Assembly: GCF_018476525.1 (NCBI RefSeq)
Contig: NZ_JAHCST010000007.1
Span: 155,086 to 219,085 of the forward strand
Source of the DNA: Acrocarpospora catenulata
GTDB lineage: Bacteria; Actinomycetota; Actinomycetes; Streptosporangiales; Streptosporangiaceae
Length of the DNA: 64,000 bases
Direction of reading: 5' to 3'
The first letter of the stretch is position 1, and every line of letters begins with the position of its first letter. The position numbers and the translations under genes were made by a program. Under the pieces are notes generated by a model. The model saw nothing but the letters and a program-made list of their open reading frames with translations, was not told where the DNA came from and did no database searches. Shown one piece after another: positions 56,673 to 64,000 of the stretch.

Positions 56673-57965
56673 TCAGCCCGCGACCTTGCCGGACAGGTAG
56701 GTGACGTTGGCGTAGGTGTTGTCAGCGGCGTACTGGTAGATGCCGATGGTGGCCTCGGACGGGTCACCGGCGTCGCTGAACTCGACCGGACCGCTCACGC
56801 CGTCGTAGTCGATGTCCTTGCCGGCCTTGAGCAGGGCGAGGCAGGCCGCGAAGTCGGTGCACTTCTCGCCGCCCTTGCTCACGTCGATCAGCTTGCCGGC
56901 CACGGCGGTGCCGGCGTCGGAGCCGGCGGCCTCGGCGGCCAGGGCGGACAGGATCGTCGCGTCGTAGGACTCGGGGGCGTAGCTGTAGTCCTTCAGCGAC
57001 GGGTCCACGGCGAGCAGCTTCTGACGGAAGTCGTCAGGCGACTTGGCGCCGGGCAGGGTGCCCTTGACGCCCTCCAGGGTGCCCTTCGGGAAGTCCTTGG
57101 AGTAGTCGGCCAGGTTGCCGTCCACGAAGTAGATCTTGATCTTGTCCGGGCCGATGCCCTGCTTCTTCAGCTCGGGGATGATCTTCGTGGTCTCGTTGAA
57201 CGAGATCAGGGCGAGGGCCTTGGGGTTGGCCTCCTTGATCTTCGCCACGTCCGCGGAGAAGTCGGCCGCCGCCGGGTCGTAGGGGGTCTTGGCCACGATC
57301 TGGCCGCCGCCGCCGCTCACCGACTTCTCGACCTCGTCGGCGAGGCCGTTGCCGTAGGAGTCCTGACGGTTCAGGATCGCCACGGTGTCGCTGCCGTCCT
57401 GCAGGATCAGGTCGCCGAGCACCCGGCCCTGGAGCACGTCGGAGGGCGCGGTACGGAAGTACAGGCCCTTGTCGGGGTAGGTGGTGAACTCGGGGGAGGT
57501 GTTCGCGGGCGAGAACTGCACCACACCAGCGTTCGTGATCTTGTCGATCACCGTCTTGGAGACACCGGAGGACGCCGCGCCGATGATGACGTCGGTGTTC
57601 TGGGCCAGCAGCTTGTCCACCGACTGCGAGGCAATGTCGGTCTTGGTGTCACCCGAGTCGGTGTCGATCTCGACGACCGGCTTACCGAGGACGCCGCCCG
57701 CCTCGTTGATCTCCTTGACGGCCAGCTTCACACCGGCGAACTCCGGCGGGCCAAGGAAGGCGAGGTCACCGGTCTGCGGGAGCAACGCGCCGATCGTGAG
57801 GACGCCGTCGCCACCGGCCGCAGGGGCGGCCGCCGAGGTCGTGGTCTCGGCAGGCGCTGAAGACGCCGGCGCGGCGGTCTCCTCCCCACCACCACAGGCC
57901 GTGAGGGCAAGGCTGGCCGCAGTGGCGACCGCCAGCGCGCGCCCGATGGGGGCAATGCGGATCAT
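56673..57965 (-). CDS. livK: Branched-chain amino acid ABC transporter, substrate-binding lipoprotein LivK
   Basis: This 430-residue binding protein of the Peripla_BP_6 type has signal MIRIAPIGRALAVATA and lipobox LTAC (Cys near 24), then a Thr/Ala/Pro-rich linker. The binding domain starts VLTIGALLPQTGDLAFLGPP, with GAASSGVS and PANTSPEF as ligand-loop motifs. GAAGGAGA precedes the ATG at 57965. It delivers a branched-chain amino acid or similar ligand to LivHM. The assignment of leucine-type substrates rests on family membership. Confidence 0.93.
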   Translation of the reverse strand: MIRIAPIGRALAVATAASLALTACGGGEETAAPASSAPAETTTSAAAPAAGGDGVLTIGALLPQTGDLAFLGPPEFAGVKLAVKEINEAGGVLGKPVVEIDTDSGDTKTDIASQSVDKLLAQNTDVIIGAASSGVSKTVIDKITNAGVVQFSPANTSPEFTTYPDKGLYFRTAPSDVLQGRVLGDLILQDGSDTVAILNRQDSYGNGLADEVEKSVSGGGGQIVAKTPYDPAAADFSADVAKIKEANPKALALISFNETTKIIPELKKQGIGPDKIKIYFVDGNLADYSKDFPKGTLEGVKGTLPGAKSPDDFRQKLLAVDPSLKDYSYAPESYDATILSALAAEAAGSDAGTAVAGKLIDVSKGGEKCTDFAACLALLKAGKDIDYDGVSGPVEFSDAGDPSEATIGIYQYAADNTYANVTYLSGKVAG

Positions 57966-58155
57966 GCAGTGTTCTCCTTCATCCATGCCCGGGACGCAGC
58001 GGCGCAGCCGACGCGGGCCCGTATCGAATGCTGGAAACGTACATAACCCGACATTGCCCTGACCAGCGGTGCATCAGAACTGAGGGCACTTGGATGCGGA
58101 GTCGTAATAAGTCCTCAACTTAGCGACGGCCGTCTCATCCGTCCCACACAAACGG

Positions 58156-58743
58156 TCAAGGGGTACCAGACGACTCCGAAACGACCACCTGCGCGACCTG
58201 GCGCATGCTCAGACGGCGGTCCATCGAGGCCTTCTGGATCCACCGGAACGCCTGCGGCTCCGTCCAGCCGTGCTGGGCCATCAGCAGGCCCTTCGCCCGC
58301 TCCACCAGCTTCCTGGTCTCCAGACGCTCGGAGAGCGTGGTGACCTCCTTCTCCAGGGCGGCGATCTCCTCGTGCCTGCTGACCGCCATCTCGATCGCCG
58401 GAACCAGGTCACCCTTGGTGAACGGCTTCACCAGGTACGCCATGGCGCCCGCGTCCCTGGCACGCTCGACCAGGTCACGCTGGGAGAACGCGGTGAGGAT
58501 CAGGCAGGGGGCGATCCGCTCGGAGACGATCTGCTCGGCCGCCGAGATACCGTCCAGGACGGGCATCTTCACATCCAGGATGACCAGATCAGGGCGTAGC
58601 TCGGTGGCGAGTTTCACAGCGGTCTCGCCGTCGCCCGCCTCCCCGACGACCGCGTAGCCGTCCTCTTCCAGCATCTCCTTCAGGTCGAGGCGAATCAGCG
58701 CCTCGTCTTCCGCGATCACCACTCGCCGCTGCGTTCCTGTCAC
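58156..58743 (-). CDS. ANTAR-domain response regulator
   Basis: This 195-residue protein has a receiver domain (VVIAEDEALIRLDLKEML, phospho-acceptor Asp in LVILDVKMPVLDG, YLVKPF) and an ANTAR RNA-binding domain at the C-terminus (LETRKLVERAKGLLMAQHGWTEPQAFRWIQ). ANTAR proteins bind paired hairpins in nascent RNA and prevent termination. No kinase is adjacent. The gene order liv operon, ANTAR regulator, pyk matches that which I recall from Streptomyces. Its RNA targets are unknown; hairpins of the liv operon are possible candidates. Confidence 0.95.
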   Translation of the reverse strand: MTGTQRRVVIAEDEALIRLDLKEMLEEDGYAVVGEAGDGETAVKLATELRPDLVILDVKMPVLDGISAAEQIVSERIAPCLILTAFSQRDLVERARDAGAMAYLVKPFTKGDLVPAIEMAVSRHEEIAALEKEVTTLSERLETRKLVERAKGLLMAQHGWTEPQAFRWIQKASMDRRLSMRQVAQVVVSESSGTP

Positions 58744-58869
58744 GCACTAGAGGTTACCGATGTCCGCCGGAATCGTCCGCCCGGCGGTGACAGGAAGGGC
58801 CGATTCGCCGCCAGGACGGATCAACGTCCGGTAGAGTGACCCCGTCAGGTACCGTCGGACGGGCGGGAA

Positions 58870-59009
58870 CGGAGTCCTCCGGGGCTCGAAAGCCTGTGGA
58901 GACCTGGGAAGACCACTTCGGTGGCACAGGTCGGTGAAGCAGGAAGCCACAGCGGCTCCGCGTGACGCGGTGCGGCTGAATCTCCGGCTCATGCTGGAGA
59001 GCACGTCAA
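58870..59009 (+). mobile_element. IS200/IS605-type right end with tnpB C-terminal remnant (omegaRNA-like)
   Basis: The plus strand encodes a short frame, KACGDLGRPLRWHRSVKQEA, of the ACG-G-x-VKQE kind which I recall at the extreme C-terminus of actinobacterial TnpB. It continues through GGTGAAGCAGGAAGCC, typical of IS605-group tnpB 3' ends. Two hairpins follow (CCGCG-TGA-CGCGG inside a larger stem, and 58981-59000), then TCAA at 59006-59009, the kind of right-end cleavage site described for IS608. In complete elements this region forms the scaffold of the TnpB guide RNA. No transposase body or left end is present. Confidence 0.5.
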
Positions 59010-59066
59010 ATTAGGACCACGCCCGGGGGCCAGTGGCGATAATGATGAGACGTCTGGTTCCCGTTA

Positions 59067-59139
59067 GCCCTGATATCCCAACGGCAGAGGAAATGGTCTC
59101 AAACACCATCTAGTGTGGGTTCGAATCCCACTCAGGGCA
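59067..59139 (+). tRNA. tRNA-Leu (anticodon CAA), type I architecture
   Basis: The 73-nt cloverleaf is complete. Acceptor GCCCTGA pairs with TCAGGGC and A73 is present. The D-arm is TCCC/AGGA, with G-G in the loop and a weak last pair. The anticodon stem is ATGGT/ACCAT with loop CTCAAAC, so positions 34-36 are CAA. The T-arm is GTGGG/CCCAC with TTCGAAT. CCA is not encoded. The variable loop has only five bases (CTAGT), whereas bacterial leucine tRNAs normally carry a long variable arm. The -10-like GATAAT at 59038-59043 may be its promoter. Confidence 0.85.
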
Positions 59140-59150
59140 CTGTGCTTATG

Positions 59151-59169
59151 GGCGAGCCTCCGGCTCGCC
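59151..59169 (+). terminator. Hairpin after the tRNA gene
   Basis: GGCGAGCC-TCC-GGCTCGCC is a perfect 8-bp stem with a 3-base loop, 11 bp after the tRNA. It probably ends the tRNA transcript. Confidence 0.65.
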
Positions 59170-59171
59170 GG

Positions 59172-59255
59172 CCCGGCCGCTCCGCAGCCGGTGTCTTCCC
59201 TCCCTCCGGTCGCTGGCGCTCCCTCCACTCAGTCCAGACACCGGCAGCGGCCGGG
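59172..59255. repeat. 84-bp inverted repeat downstream of the tRNA
   Basis: The left arm CCCGGCCGCT (59172-59181) plus GCCGGTGTCT (59187-59196), interrupted by CCGCA, is complementary to the uninterrupted 20-bp right arm at 59236-59255. The loop is 39 bases. It is noncoding and lies between the tRNA and pyk. It resembles dispersed REP-like palindromes. The remaining bases to 59401 show nothing else. Confidence 0.7.
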
Positions 59256-59401
59256 CAAACCCCACATATGACCATGGTCGATGATTGCCGTGGTTGGGTG
59301 GGTTTAGTGGCGTGGTCGCCTTTGAGATCAGATGGTGTGCCCTTGTGAAAGGGGAAAGCGCACCGCCGGGGAGGTGGTGCGCTTTCCGGTGGAACCGTGG
59401 G

Positions 59402-60835
59402 TTAGGCGGAGGGGTGGGCTACCGCGGAGCCGATGGTGTGGACGCGGAGGGCGTTGGTGGAGCCTGGGTTGCCTGGGGGGGAGCCGGCGACGATGACGAT
59501 TTTGTCGCCCTTTTCGAAGTCGCCCAAGGCCAGGAGGGAGGCTTCCACCTGGCGGACCATGTCGTCGGTGTGGTGGACGAAGGGGACTTCGAAGGTTTGC
59601 ACGCCCCAGGTCAGGGCCAGCTGGCCGACGATCTGGGGGTTGGAGGTGAAGGCGATCAGCGGGATCGGGCTGCGGTAGCGGGCCAGGCGGCGGGCGGTTT
59701 CGCCGGACATGGTGAAGGCGACCAGGGCCCGGGCGCCGACGATGGCCCCGACCTCGGCGGCGGCGCGGGCGATGGCGCCGCCGGTGGTCTCGGGCAGCCG
59801 GTCGAGGTTGTGGGTGGCGTGCAGGGTGGCGCTCTCGGCGGCGATCGCGATGCGGGCCATGGTGGAGACGGCCTCGGTGGGATAGCTGCCGACCGAGGTC
59901 TCACCGGAGAGCATCACCGCGTCGGCGCCGTCCATCACCGCGTAGGCCACGTCGGAGGCCTCGGCGCGGGTGGGCCGGGGGGCGCTCATCATCGAGTCGA
60001 GCATCTGAGTGGCGACGATGACGGGGTGCGCCTTCTCCCGGCAGAGCTCGATGATCCGGCGCTGCACGATCGGCACCTGCTCCAGCGGCAGTTCCACGCC
60101 GAGGTCGCCGCGGGCCACCATGACGCCGTCGAAGGCGTCGATGATCTCTTCGAGGCGCTCCACCGCCTGCGGCTTCTCGACCTTGGCCAGGAGCGGCAGG
60201 CGTACGCCCTCCTCGTCCATGATCTTGTGCACGATCACGGCGTCCTCGGGAGCCCGGACGAAGGACAGCGCGATCATGTCGAAGCCGGCGCGCAGGGCCC
60301 AGCGCAGGTCCTCCTCGTCCTTCTCGGTGAGGGCGGGGGCGCTGACCGCGACGCCGGGCAGGTTGAGGCCCTTGTTGTCGGAGATCATGCCGCCCACCAC
60401 GACCCGGGTGGTGACCCTGGGGCCGTCCACCTTGGTGACCTGGAGGTTGAGACGGCCGTCGTCGACCAGGATGGTGTCGCCGGGGTTCACGTCCCCGGGG
60501 AGGCCCTTGTAGGTCGTGGAGACGATGTCGCGGTCGCCCGGCACGTCTTCGGTGGTGATCGTCAGGACGTCGCCCACGCCGAGCCGTACCGGCCCGGAGG
60601 CGAACTTGCCGACGCGGATCTTGGGGCCCTGCAGGTCGGCGAGGACGCCGACGGCGCGACCGCAGTCGGCGGCCGCCTCCCGTACCCGGTCGAGGATCTC
60701 CTGGTGCAGCTCATGGCTGCCGTGGGAGAGGTTGAATCGCGCCACGTCCATACCGGCCGCGATCAGTTCGCGGAGACGTTCCGGTGAGGAGGTGGCGGGA
60801 CCTAGGGTACAGACGATCTTTGCTCGACGGCTCAC
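59402..60835 (-). CDS. pyk: Pyruvate kinase
   Basis: This 477-residue glycolytic enzyme converts phosphoenolpyruvate and ADP to pyruvate and ATP. Motifs: RAKIVCTLGPATSSPERL, ARFNLSHGSHE, catalytic LPLLAKVEKPQAVERL with Lys and the metal-binding region MVARGDLGVELPLEQVP, then SGETSVGSYP. The GTG start at 60835 follows AGGAG closely. The longer frame upstream is not conserved. It is convergent with the tRNA region and ANTAR gene. Confidence 0.97.
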   Translation of the reverse strand: MSRRAKIVCTLGPATSSPERLRELIAAGMDVARFNLSHGSHELHQEILDRVREAAADCGRAVGVLADLQGPKIRVGKFASGPVRLGVGDVLTITTEDVPGDRDIVSTTYKGLPGDVNPGDTILVDDGRLNLQVTKVDGPRVTTRVVVGGMISDNKGLNLPGVAVSAPALTEKDEEDLRWALRAGFDMIALSFVRAPEDAVIVHKIMDEEGVRLPLLAKVEKPQAVERLEEIIDAFDGVMVARGDLGVELPLEQVPIVQRRIIELCREKAHPVIVATQMLDSMMSAPRPTRAEASDVAYAVMDGADAVMLSGETSVGSYPTEAVSTMARIAIAAESATLHATHNLDRLPETTGGAIARAAAEVGAIVGARALVAFTMSGETARRLARYRSPIPLIAFTSNPQIVGQLALTWGVQTFEVPFVHHTDDMVRQVEASLLALGDFEKGDKIVIVAGSPPGNPGSTNALRVHTIGSAVAHPSA

Positions 60836-60944
60836 GGCTCCTAGCCTAATTGGTCCAGACCACTTGATAGTGACGGCTTCTATTGCTGTGGCCAAATTGT
60901 CAGTGACTTCACGCGATCGCCACGGTGACCTAGCCTTTCCCCAC

Positions 60945-61793
60945 ATGGGGTATTTCATAAGGTTAGCTGCCGTCTCGACACTGTTCGGCGTCCTCGCGTG
61001 CGGTGCCCAGGCTACCGAATCTCCCGGGCCCCCAACCGGCGTTTCGGTCTCCTTGCAGCAGTGGCGTTCGGACGTGCCGCTGCACAAGCTGTCGGTGGCG
61101 GTCACCAACACCGGCCCTGTCACGATCTTGGTGGAAGAGCTGCAGTTGGTCAGCGACTCGTTTGAAACGGTCCCCTTCCGCCGCTGGGACATGCCGCTCG
61201 GCCGCACCCCGCGGACCGACCTGTCCATCCCGTACGGCCCGGCCCGCTGCGACCCCGAAAAGATCCCGCCGGCCAAGCCCGCCACCGTGGTGATGCGGAT
61301 GCGGGCCGGGGACGGGCCCTCGCGGGAGGTGCGCTTCCCGATCCCGGCCACCGATCCCCTGCTGACCCGCCTGGTGCACACCGAGTGCGCGAGCTACATC
61401 CTGTCCCAGGCGGTCGAGGTGGCCTTCGGGCCGGCCTGGACCCGGGACGGGGACCGGCTGCGGGGTGTGCTCACCGTCAAACGCAGGTCCGCGACCGGGC
61501 CGGTGACCATCGACGACCTGCTGGGGACCACCCACTACCGGCTGGAACCGGTCTCCGGCCGGCGCCACCCGGTGGCCGTGCTGACCGGGCCGAGCCTGGA
61601 GATCCCGGCGCTGGTCACCCCGACCCGGTGCGATCCGCACGCGTTCGCGGAGAGCAAGCAGGCGGTCCTGTTCTCGATCCAGGCGGCCGCCACCGAGGGC
61701 GGGGAGATCTACAACATGATGGTGGTGCCGCCGACCGCGCTCGGCCTGGAGTTCCAGAACTACGCCGTGGACGTGTGCGACCTGCCCACCTGA
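60945..61793 (+). CDS. Lipoprotein of unknown function
   Basis: This 282-residue predicted lipoprotein has MGYFIRLAAVSTLFGVLAC (Cys 19) as signal and lipobox. The mature protein is beta-rich by appearance, with no motif I recognise. It contains four further cysteines (PARCDPEKI, TECASY, PTRCDPHAF and VDVCDLP) in similar C-D-P settings, suggesting two structurally related halves joined by disulfides. TAGCCT 8 bp before the ATG suggests a leaderless transcript. Its end overlaps the convergent DUF2784 gene by 34 bp. Confidence 0.75.
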   Translation: MGYFIRLAAVSTLFGVLACGAQATESPGPPTGVSVSLQQWRSDVPLHKLSVAVTNTGPVTILVEELQLVSDSFETVPFRRWDMPLGRTPRTDLSIPYGPARCDPEKIPPAKPATVVMRMRAGDGPSREVRFPIPATDPLLTRLVHTECASYILSQAVEVAFGPAWTRDGDRLRGVLTVKRRSATGPVTIDDLLGTTHYRLEPVSGRRHPVAVLTGPSLEIPALVTPTRCDPHAFAESKQAVLFSIQAAATEGGEIYNMMVVPPTALGLEFQNYAVDVCDLPT

Positions 61794-62158
61794 ACCCTGG
61801 TACGCGCCCGGTGGCGGAGCACGGCGAACCCGGCCCAGGAGATCAGCACCGTGCCGATCACCACCGCCCGGACAAGCCAGACGTAGGAGGCTGGGTAGAC
61901 CACCCCCTCGATGTAGGTGTCGATGAAGCCGCCGGGCGCCAGGGCGTGCTCCCCCGCCCGGGTCCGCCCCCAGTTCTCCAGCGCGGTGAGCGGGCATTCC
62001 ACCGCGCCGGTGAGCTGCACCAGCCCCCAGACCGCGAACCCCAGGTGCGGCCAGATCAGCCGGGGCCACCGCCAGGCCAGGAAGCCCCCCAGCCCCATGT
62101 ACGCGATGACGAGGAAGTGCACCACCATCGTGCATTCCCAGATAACCCGATAAATCAT
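61760..62158 (-). CDS. DUF2784 membrane protein
   Basis: This 132-residue protein has three hydrophobic segments and the DUF2784 signature: HFLVIAYMGLGGFLAW, HLGFAVWGLVQLTG, ECPLTALENWGRTRAG and GFIDTYIEGVVYP. Function unknown. The end overlaps the convergent lipoprotein gene by 34 bp, so the last eleven residues are less certain. Confidence 0.87.
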   Translation of the reverse strand: MIYRVIWECTMVVHFLVIAYMGLGGFLAWRWPRLIWPHLGFAVWGLVQLTGAVECPLTALENWGRTRAGEHALAPGGFIDTYIEGVVYPASYVWLVRAVVIGTVLISWAGFAVLRHRARTRVQVGRSHTSTA

Positions 62159-62206
62159 GACTTCACGTTAGGGCGGGAGCGGCGCCCGGGGCCTGAGCCC
62201 GGCTAC

Positions 62207-63865
62207 TCACCTGTCGATGGGTAGGGACACCGCCCGGAGCGCGTTGACCACCCCATGCCCGAAGAACCCGTTCTTCTTCGCCCCTCCCTCACAAGTCTGC
62301 ACCTCGCCGGCCGAGTACCGGAAAGCGCGCGGCGTGGGGCAGGGCCGGGGCTTGGCCGAGGCGTACAGCAGCCGCTCCGCGGTCGCCGGGTTCAGTGCGA
62401 GACCGCCCCTGCCGGGCTTGCCGAACCGGGCCACCAGCAGCGCCACCACCCCGGTGACGTGCGGCGCGGCCATGGAGGTGCCCTCCAGGTACTGGTAGTA
62501 GGAGCAGGTGCCCCGCCGGCAGTCCCTGACCACCGAGCCGTCCTTGGGACGGCCCTGCTTGTCGATCATCTTCTTGGCGCGGAGCGCGTGCTCGGGGGCG
62601 GCGGCCAGGATGGCCCGCCGGATGCCCTTGATCGAGGTGCCGTTGTCGAGCAGGTCCCCGCCGGGCGCGGCCACGTCGGTCTGCTCGATGCCGTAGTCGG
62701 AGAAGGACGACTTGCGCCCGCTCGGCCCGACCGAGGAGACCGAGATCACCCCGTTCAGCTCGGCCGGCACGTTCAGGCAGGTGTTGTCCACCTTGCGGGT
62801 CCGCTCGGCGCCCAGCGGGTAGTCGGGGCTGGCCTGGTCCGCGGTCGGGTGCCCCAGGTCGGTGGCGCCGTTGCCGATGGCGCTGATCAGGGTCACGCCG
62901 CGGGTGCGGGCGTAGGCGACGGCCCGCCGCATGCCCTCCAGGATGCCGCGCTGCTCGGCCTGCTCGGCCGGGGAGTCGGCGGGGTTGGCCGGGCAGTTGA
63001 ACGTCCACGGGTCGACATAGAACGACATGTTGACCACGTCGATGCCGGTGTCGCCCGCGTACGCGAGCGCGTCCATGGTCGGCTTCAGGAAGAAGAAACC
63101 GGAGTCGTGCCCGGCCCGCAGGTTGACCAGGGAGACCCCGGGCGCGACGCCGCCGATGCCGATGCCGTTCAGCGGGGAGCCGATGGTGCTGGCCACATGG
63201 GTGCCGTGGCCCTCGTCGTCGACGTCGGCGGGATCCTTGCAGCCCTTGTACTCGCAGGGGCCGTCGAATTTCTTGCCGTTGGAGTCCGTGGGCCGGTCGA
63301 TGACGAAGTTGCGGCTCAGCGCGCGGTTGAAGTTGGGGGCGATGTCGGGGTGTTTGCCGTCGATGCCGGTGTCGATGACGCCGACCAGGACCTTGTGGCT
63401 GCCGCGCTCCCTGGCGTACGAGCCGGTGGGGGTGGCGCCGATCATCTTCATGTCCCACTGGCGGGAGGCAAGGGGTTCGGGGGCGACGGCGGCGGCCTCC
63501 CGGGCGTTCGGGATGACGGCCTGCTCCTTGCGGGACTCCCAGCGGGCCCGGGTGGTGGCGCCGATGCGGCGGTTGGCGGCCACGGCGACCACGGCCGGGA
63601 CGGTGTCCAGGCGGATCGCGGGGGCGGCGTGGACGACCAGGTAGCCGAGGCGGGGGTCATCGGCCTCGACGGAGGCCCCGGCACCGGTGACGGCCGTCGC
63701 GGCGGCGTCCCGCTGGCCGGGGGCGTAGAAGACCAGGTACTCCTCACGGGAGGATCCGTCCGCCGCCGTCCCAGGGCCCGCTCCCGAGCACGCCGTCACC
63801 GCGGCCACCATCATGGCCACCCCGCTCTGCCCCAGAACCCGGGTAGCCCGCCCCCGCTTGATCAC
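62207..63865 (-). CDS. S8 (subtilisin-like) serine peptidase lipoprotein
   Basis: This 552-residue exported protease has a basic N-terminus, a hydrophobic helix and lipobox VTAC (Cys26), so it is probably membrane tethered. A short inhibitor-like prodomain (residues 40-110) precedes the catalytic domain: Asp165 in GVIDTG, His220 in DEGHGTHVA, Asn332 in AIGNG (oxyanion hole) and Ser464 in GTSMAAPHV. Three or four cysteine pairs are visible (for example CEYKGC, CRRGTC). It differs from the large PA-domain peptidase at 10.6 kb. Substrate unknown. Confidence 0.93.
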   Translation of the reverse strand: MIKRGRATRVLGQSGVAMMVAAVTACSGAGPGTAADGSSREEYLVFYAPGQRDAAATAVTGAGASVEADDPRLGYLVVHAAPAIRLDTVPAVVAVAANRRIGATTRARWESRKEQAVIPNAREAAAVAPEPLASRQWDMKMIGATPTGSYARERGSHKVLVGVIDTGIDGKHPDIAPNFNRALSRNFVIDRPTDSNGKKFDGPCEYKGCKDPADVDDEGHGTHVASTIGSPLNGIGIGGVAPGVSLVNLRAGHDSGFFFLKPTMDALAYAGDTGIDVVNMSFYVDPWTFNCPANPADSPAEQAEQRGILEGMRRAVAYARTRGVTLISAIGNGATDLGHPTADQASPDYPLGAERTRKVDNTCLNVPAELNGVISVSSVGPSGRKSSFSDYGIEQTDVAAPGGDLLDNGTSIKGIRRAILAAAPEHALRAKKMIDKQGRPKDGSVVRDCRRGTCSYYQYLEGTSMAAPHVTGVVALLVARFGKPGRGGLALNPATAERLLYASAKPRPCPTPRAFRYSAGEVQTCEGGAKKNGFFGHGVVNALRAVSLPIDR

Positions 63866-63983
63866 CTAAAGCCTCCTTGCTCGAATGTGATCTTTCTCCC
63901 CCGCTCCCGACAACCGCAAGCCATTCAACACATTCGCGATATTTGCTCTTTAGCAAACCAATGCCGGATAAATGGGGACGGCG

Positions 63984-64000
63984 CCCCGCCAAAGGCGGGG
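63984..64000. terminator. Hairpin at the right window edge
   Basis: CCCCGCC-AAA-GGCGGGG forms a perfect 7-bp stem ending at the last base of the window. It could be the terminator of a gene lying to the right. The stem may extend beyond the edge. The 120 bp between it and the peptidase start are AT-richer and probably hold the peptidase promoter. Confidence 0.45.

Noticed and set aside
59067..59139. tRNA-Trp, suggested by the similar GGTCTC anticodon-stem context
   Set aside because: The seven-base loop is CTCAAAC, so the anticodon is CAA, not CCA.

Overview
The window is chromosomal DNA of a high-GC actinobacterium. The codon use is strongly GC3-rich, and many starts are GTG or TTG. Family content (mycofactocin-type SDR, LprG-like lipoprotein with a P55-like pump, ANTAR regulator beside pyruvate kinase, ParA-ScpA-ScpB block, DUF6220, DUF4126 and DUF2784 proteins) fits the Streptosporangiales or Streptomycetales; Streptosporangiaceae is my best guess, as inference only. 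Most of the window is conserved core chromosome whose gene order I recall from Streptomyces.

Region 1 (1-9.9 kb) is an accessory catabolic island entirely on the minus strand. It holds an IclR regulator (cut by the window edge), an SDR, a two-subunit acyl-CoA dehydrogenase, a sugar-type ABC importer (permease, double ATPase, Cys-rich binding lipoprotein), a mycofactocin-type SDR, a DUF59 protein and an amidohydrolase. It reads as three transcription units. Four copies of one 14-bp palindrome (consensus ACCAAnCGwTyGGT) sit in their promoters, so the island looks like one repressor-controlled regulon for uptake and oxidation of an unknown substrate.

Region 2 (10-22.4 kb) carries a small Smr protein, a 1108-residue secreted subtilisin, a CBS-pair protein, a phosphopantetheinyl transferase, a MarR regulator, a nested 90-bp inverted repeat, an LprG-like lipoprotein with an MFS pump, a DUF6220 membrane protein with a membrane-anchored multicopper oxidase, and a two-component system.

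Region 3 (22.4-37.5 kb) is housekeeping: der, cmk, tyrA, aroH, an rluB with a giant disordered N-terminus, scpB, scpA, parA, xerD, a NUDIX hydrolase, pyrG, then a hexapeptide transferase, a DUF4126 protein and uvrB.

Region 4 (37.6-43.9 kb) is accessory: two paralogous SPFH membrane proteins (the second split by an in-frame TAG), a Spo0M-like protein, an orphan lipoprotein, and a WXG-like small protein paired with a 588-residue alpha-helical protein.

Region 5 (43.9-64 kb) has coaE, a GNAT, rpsA, a polysaccharide deacetylase, polA, a thioesterase, a glycosyltransferase pseudogene with an internal deletion, a complete branched-chain amino acid type ABC operon (livK-H-M-G-F), an ANTAR response regulator, a tnpB-less IS200/IS605 right end resembling an omegaRNA, a short-armed tRNA with anticodon CAA, pyk, a lipoprotein, a DUF2784 protein and a lipoprotein subtilisin. 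No CRISPR array, rRNA or complete insertion sequence was seen.
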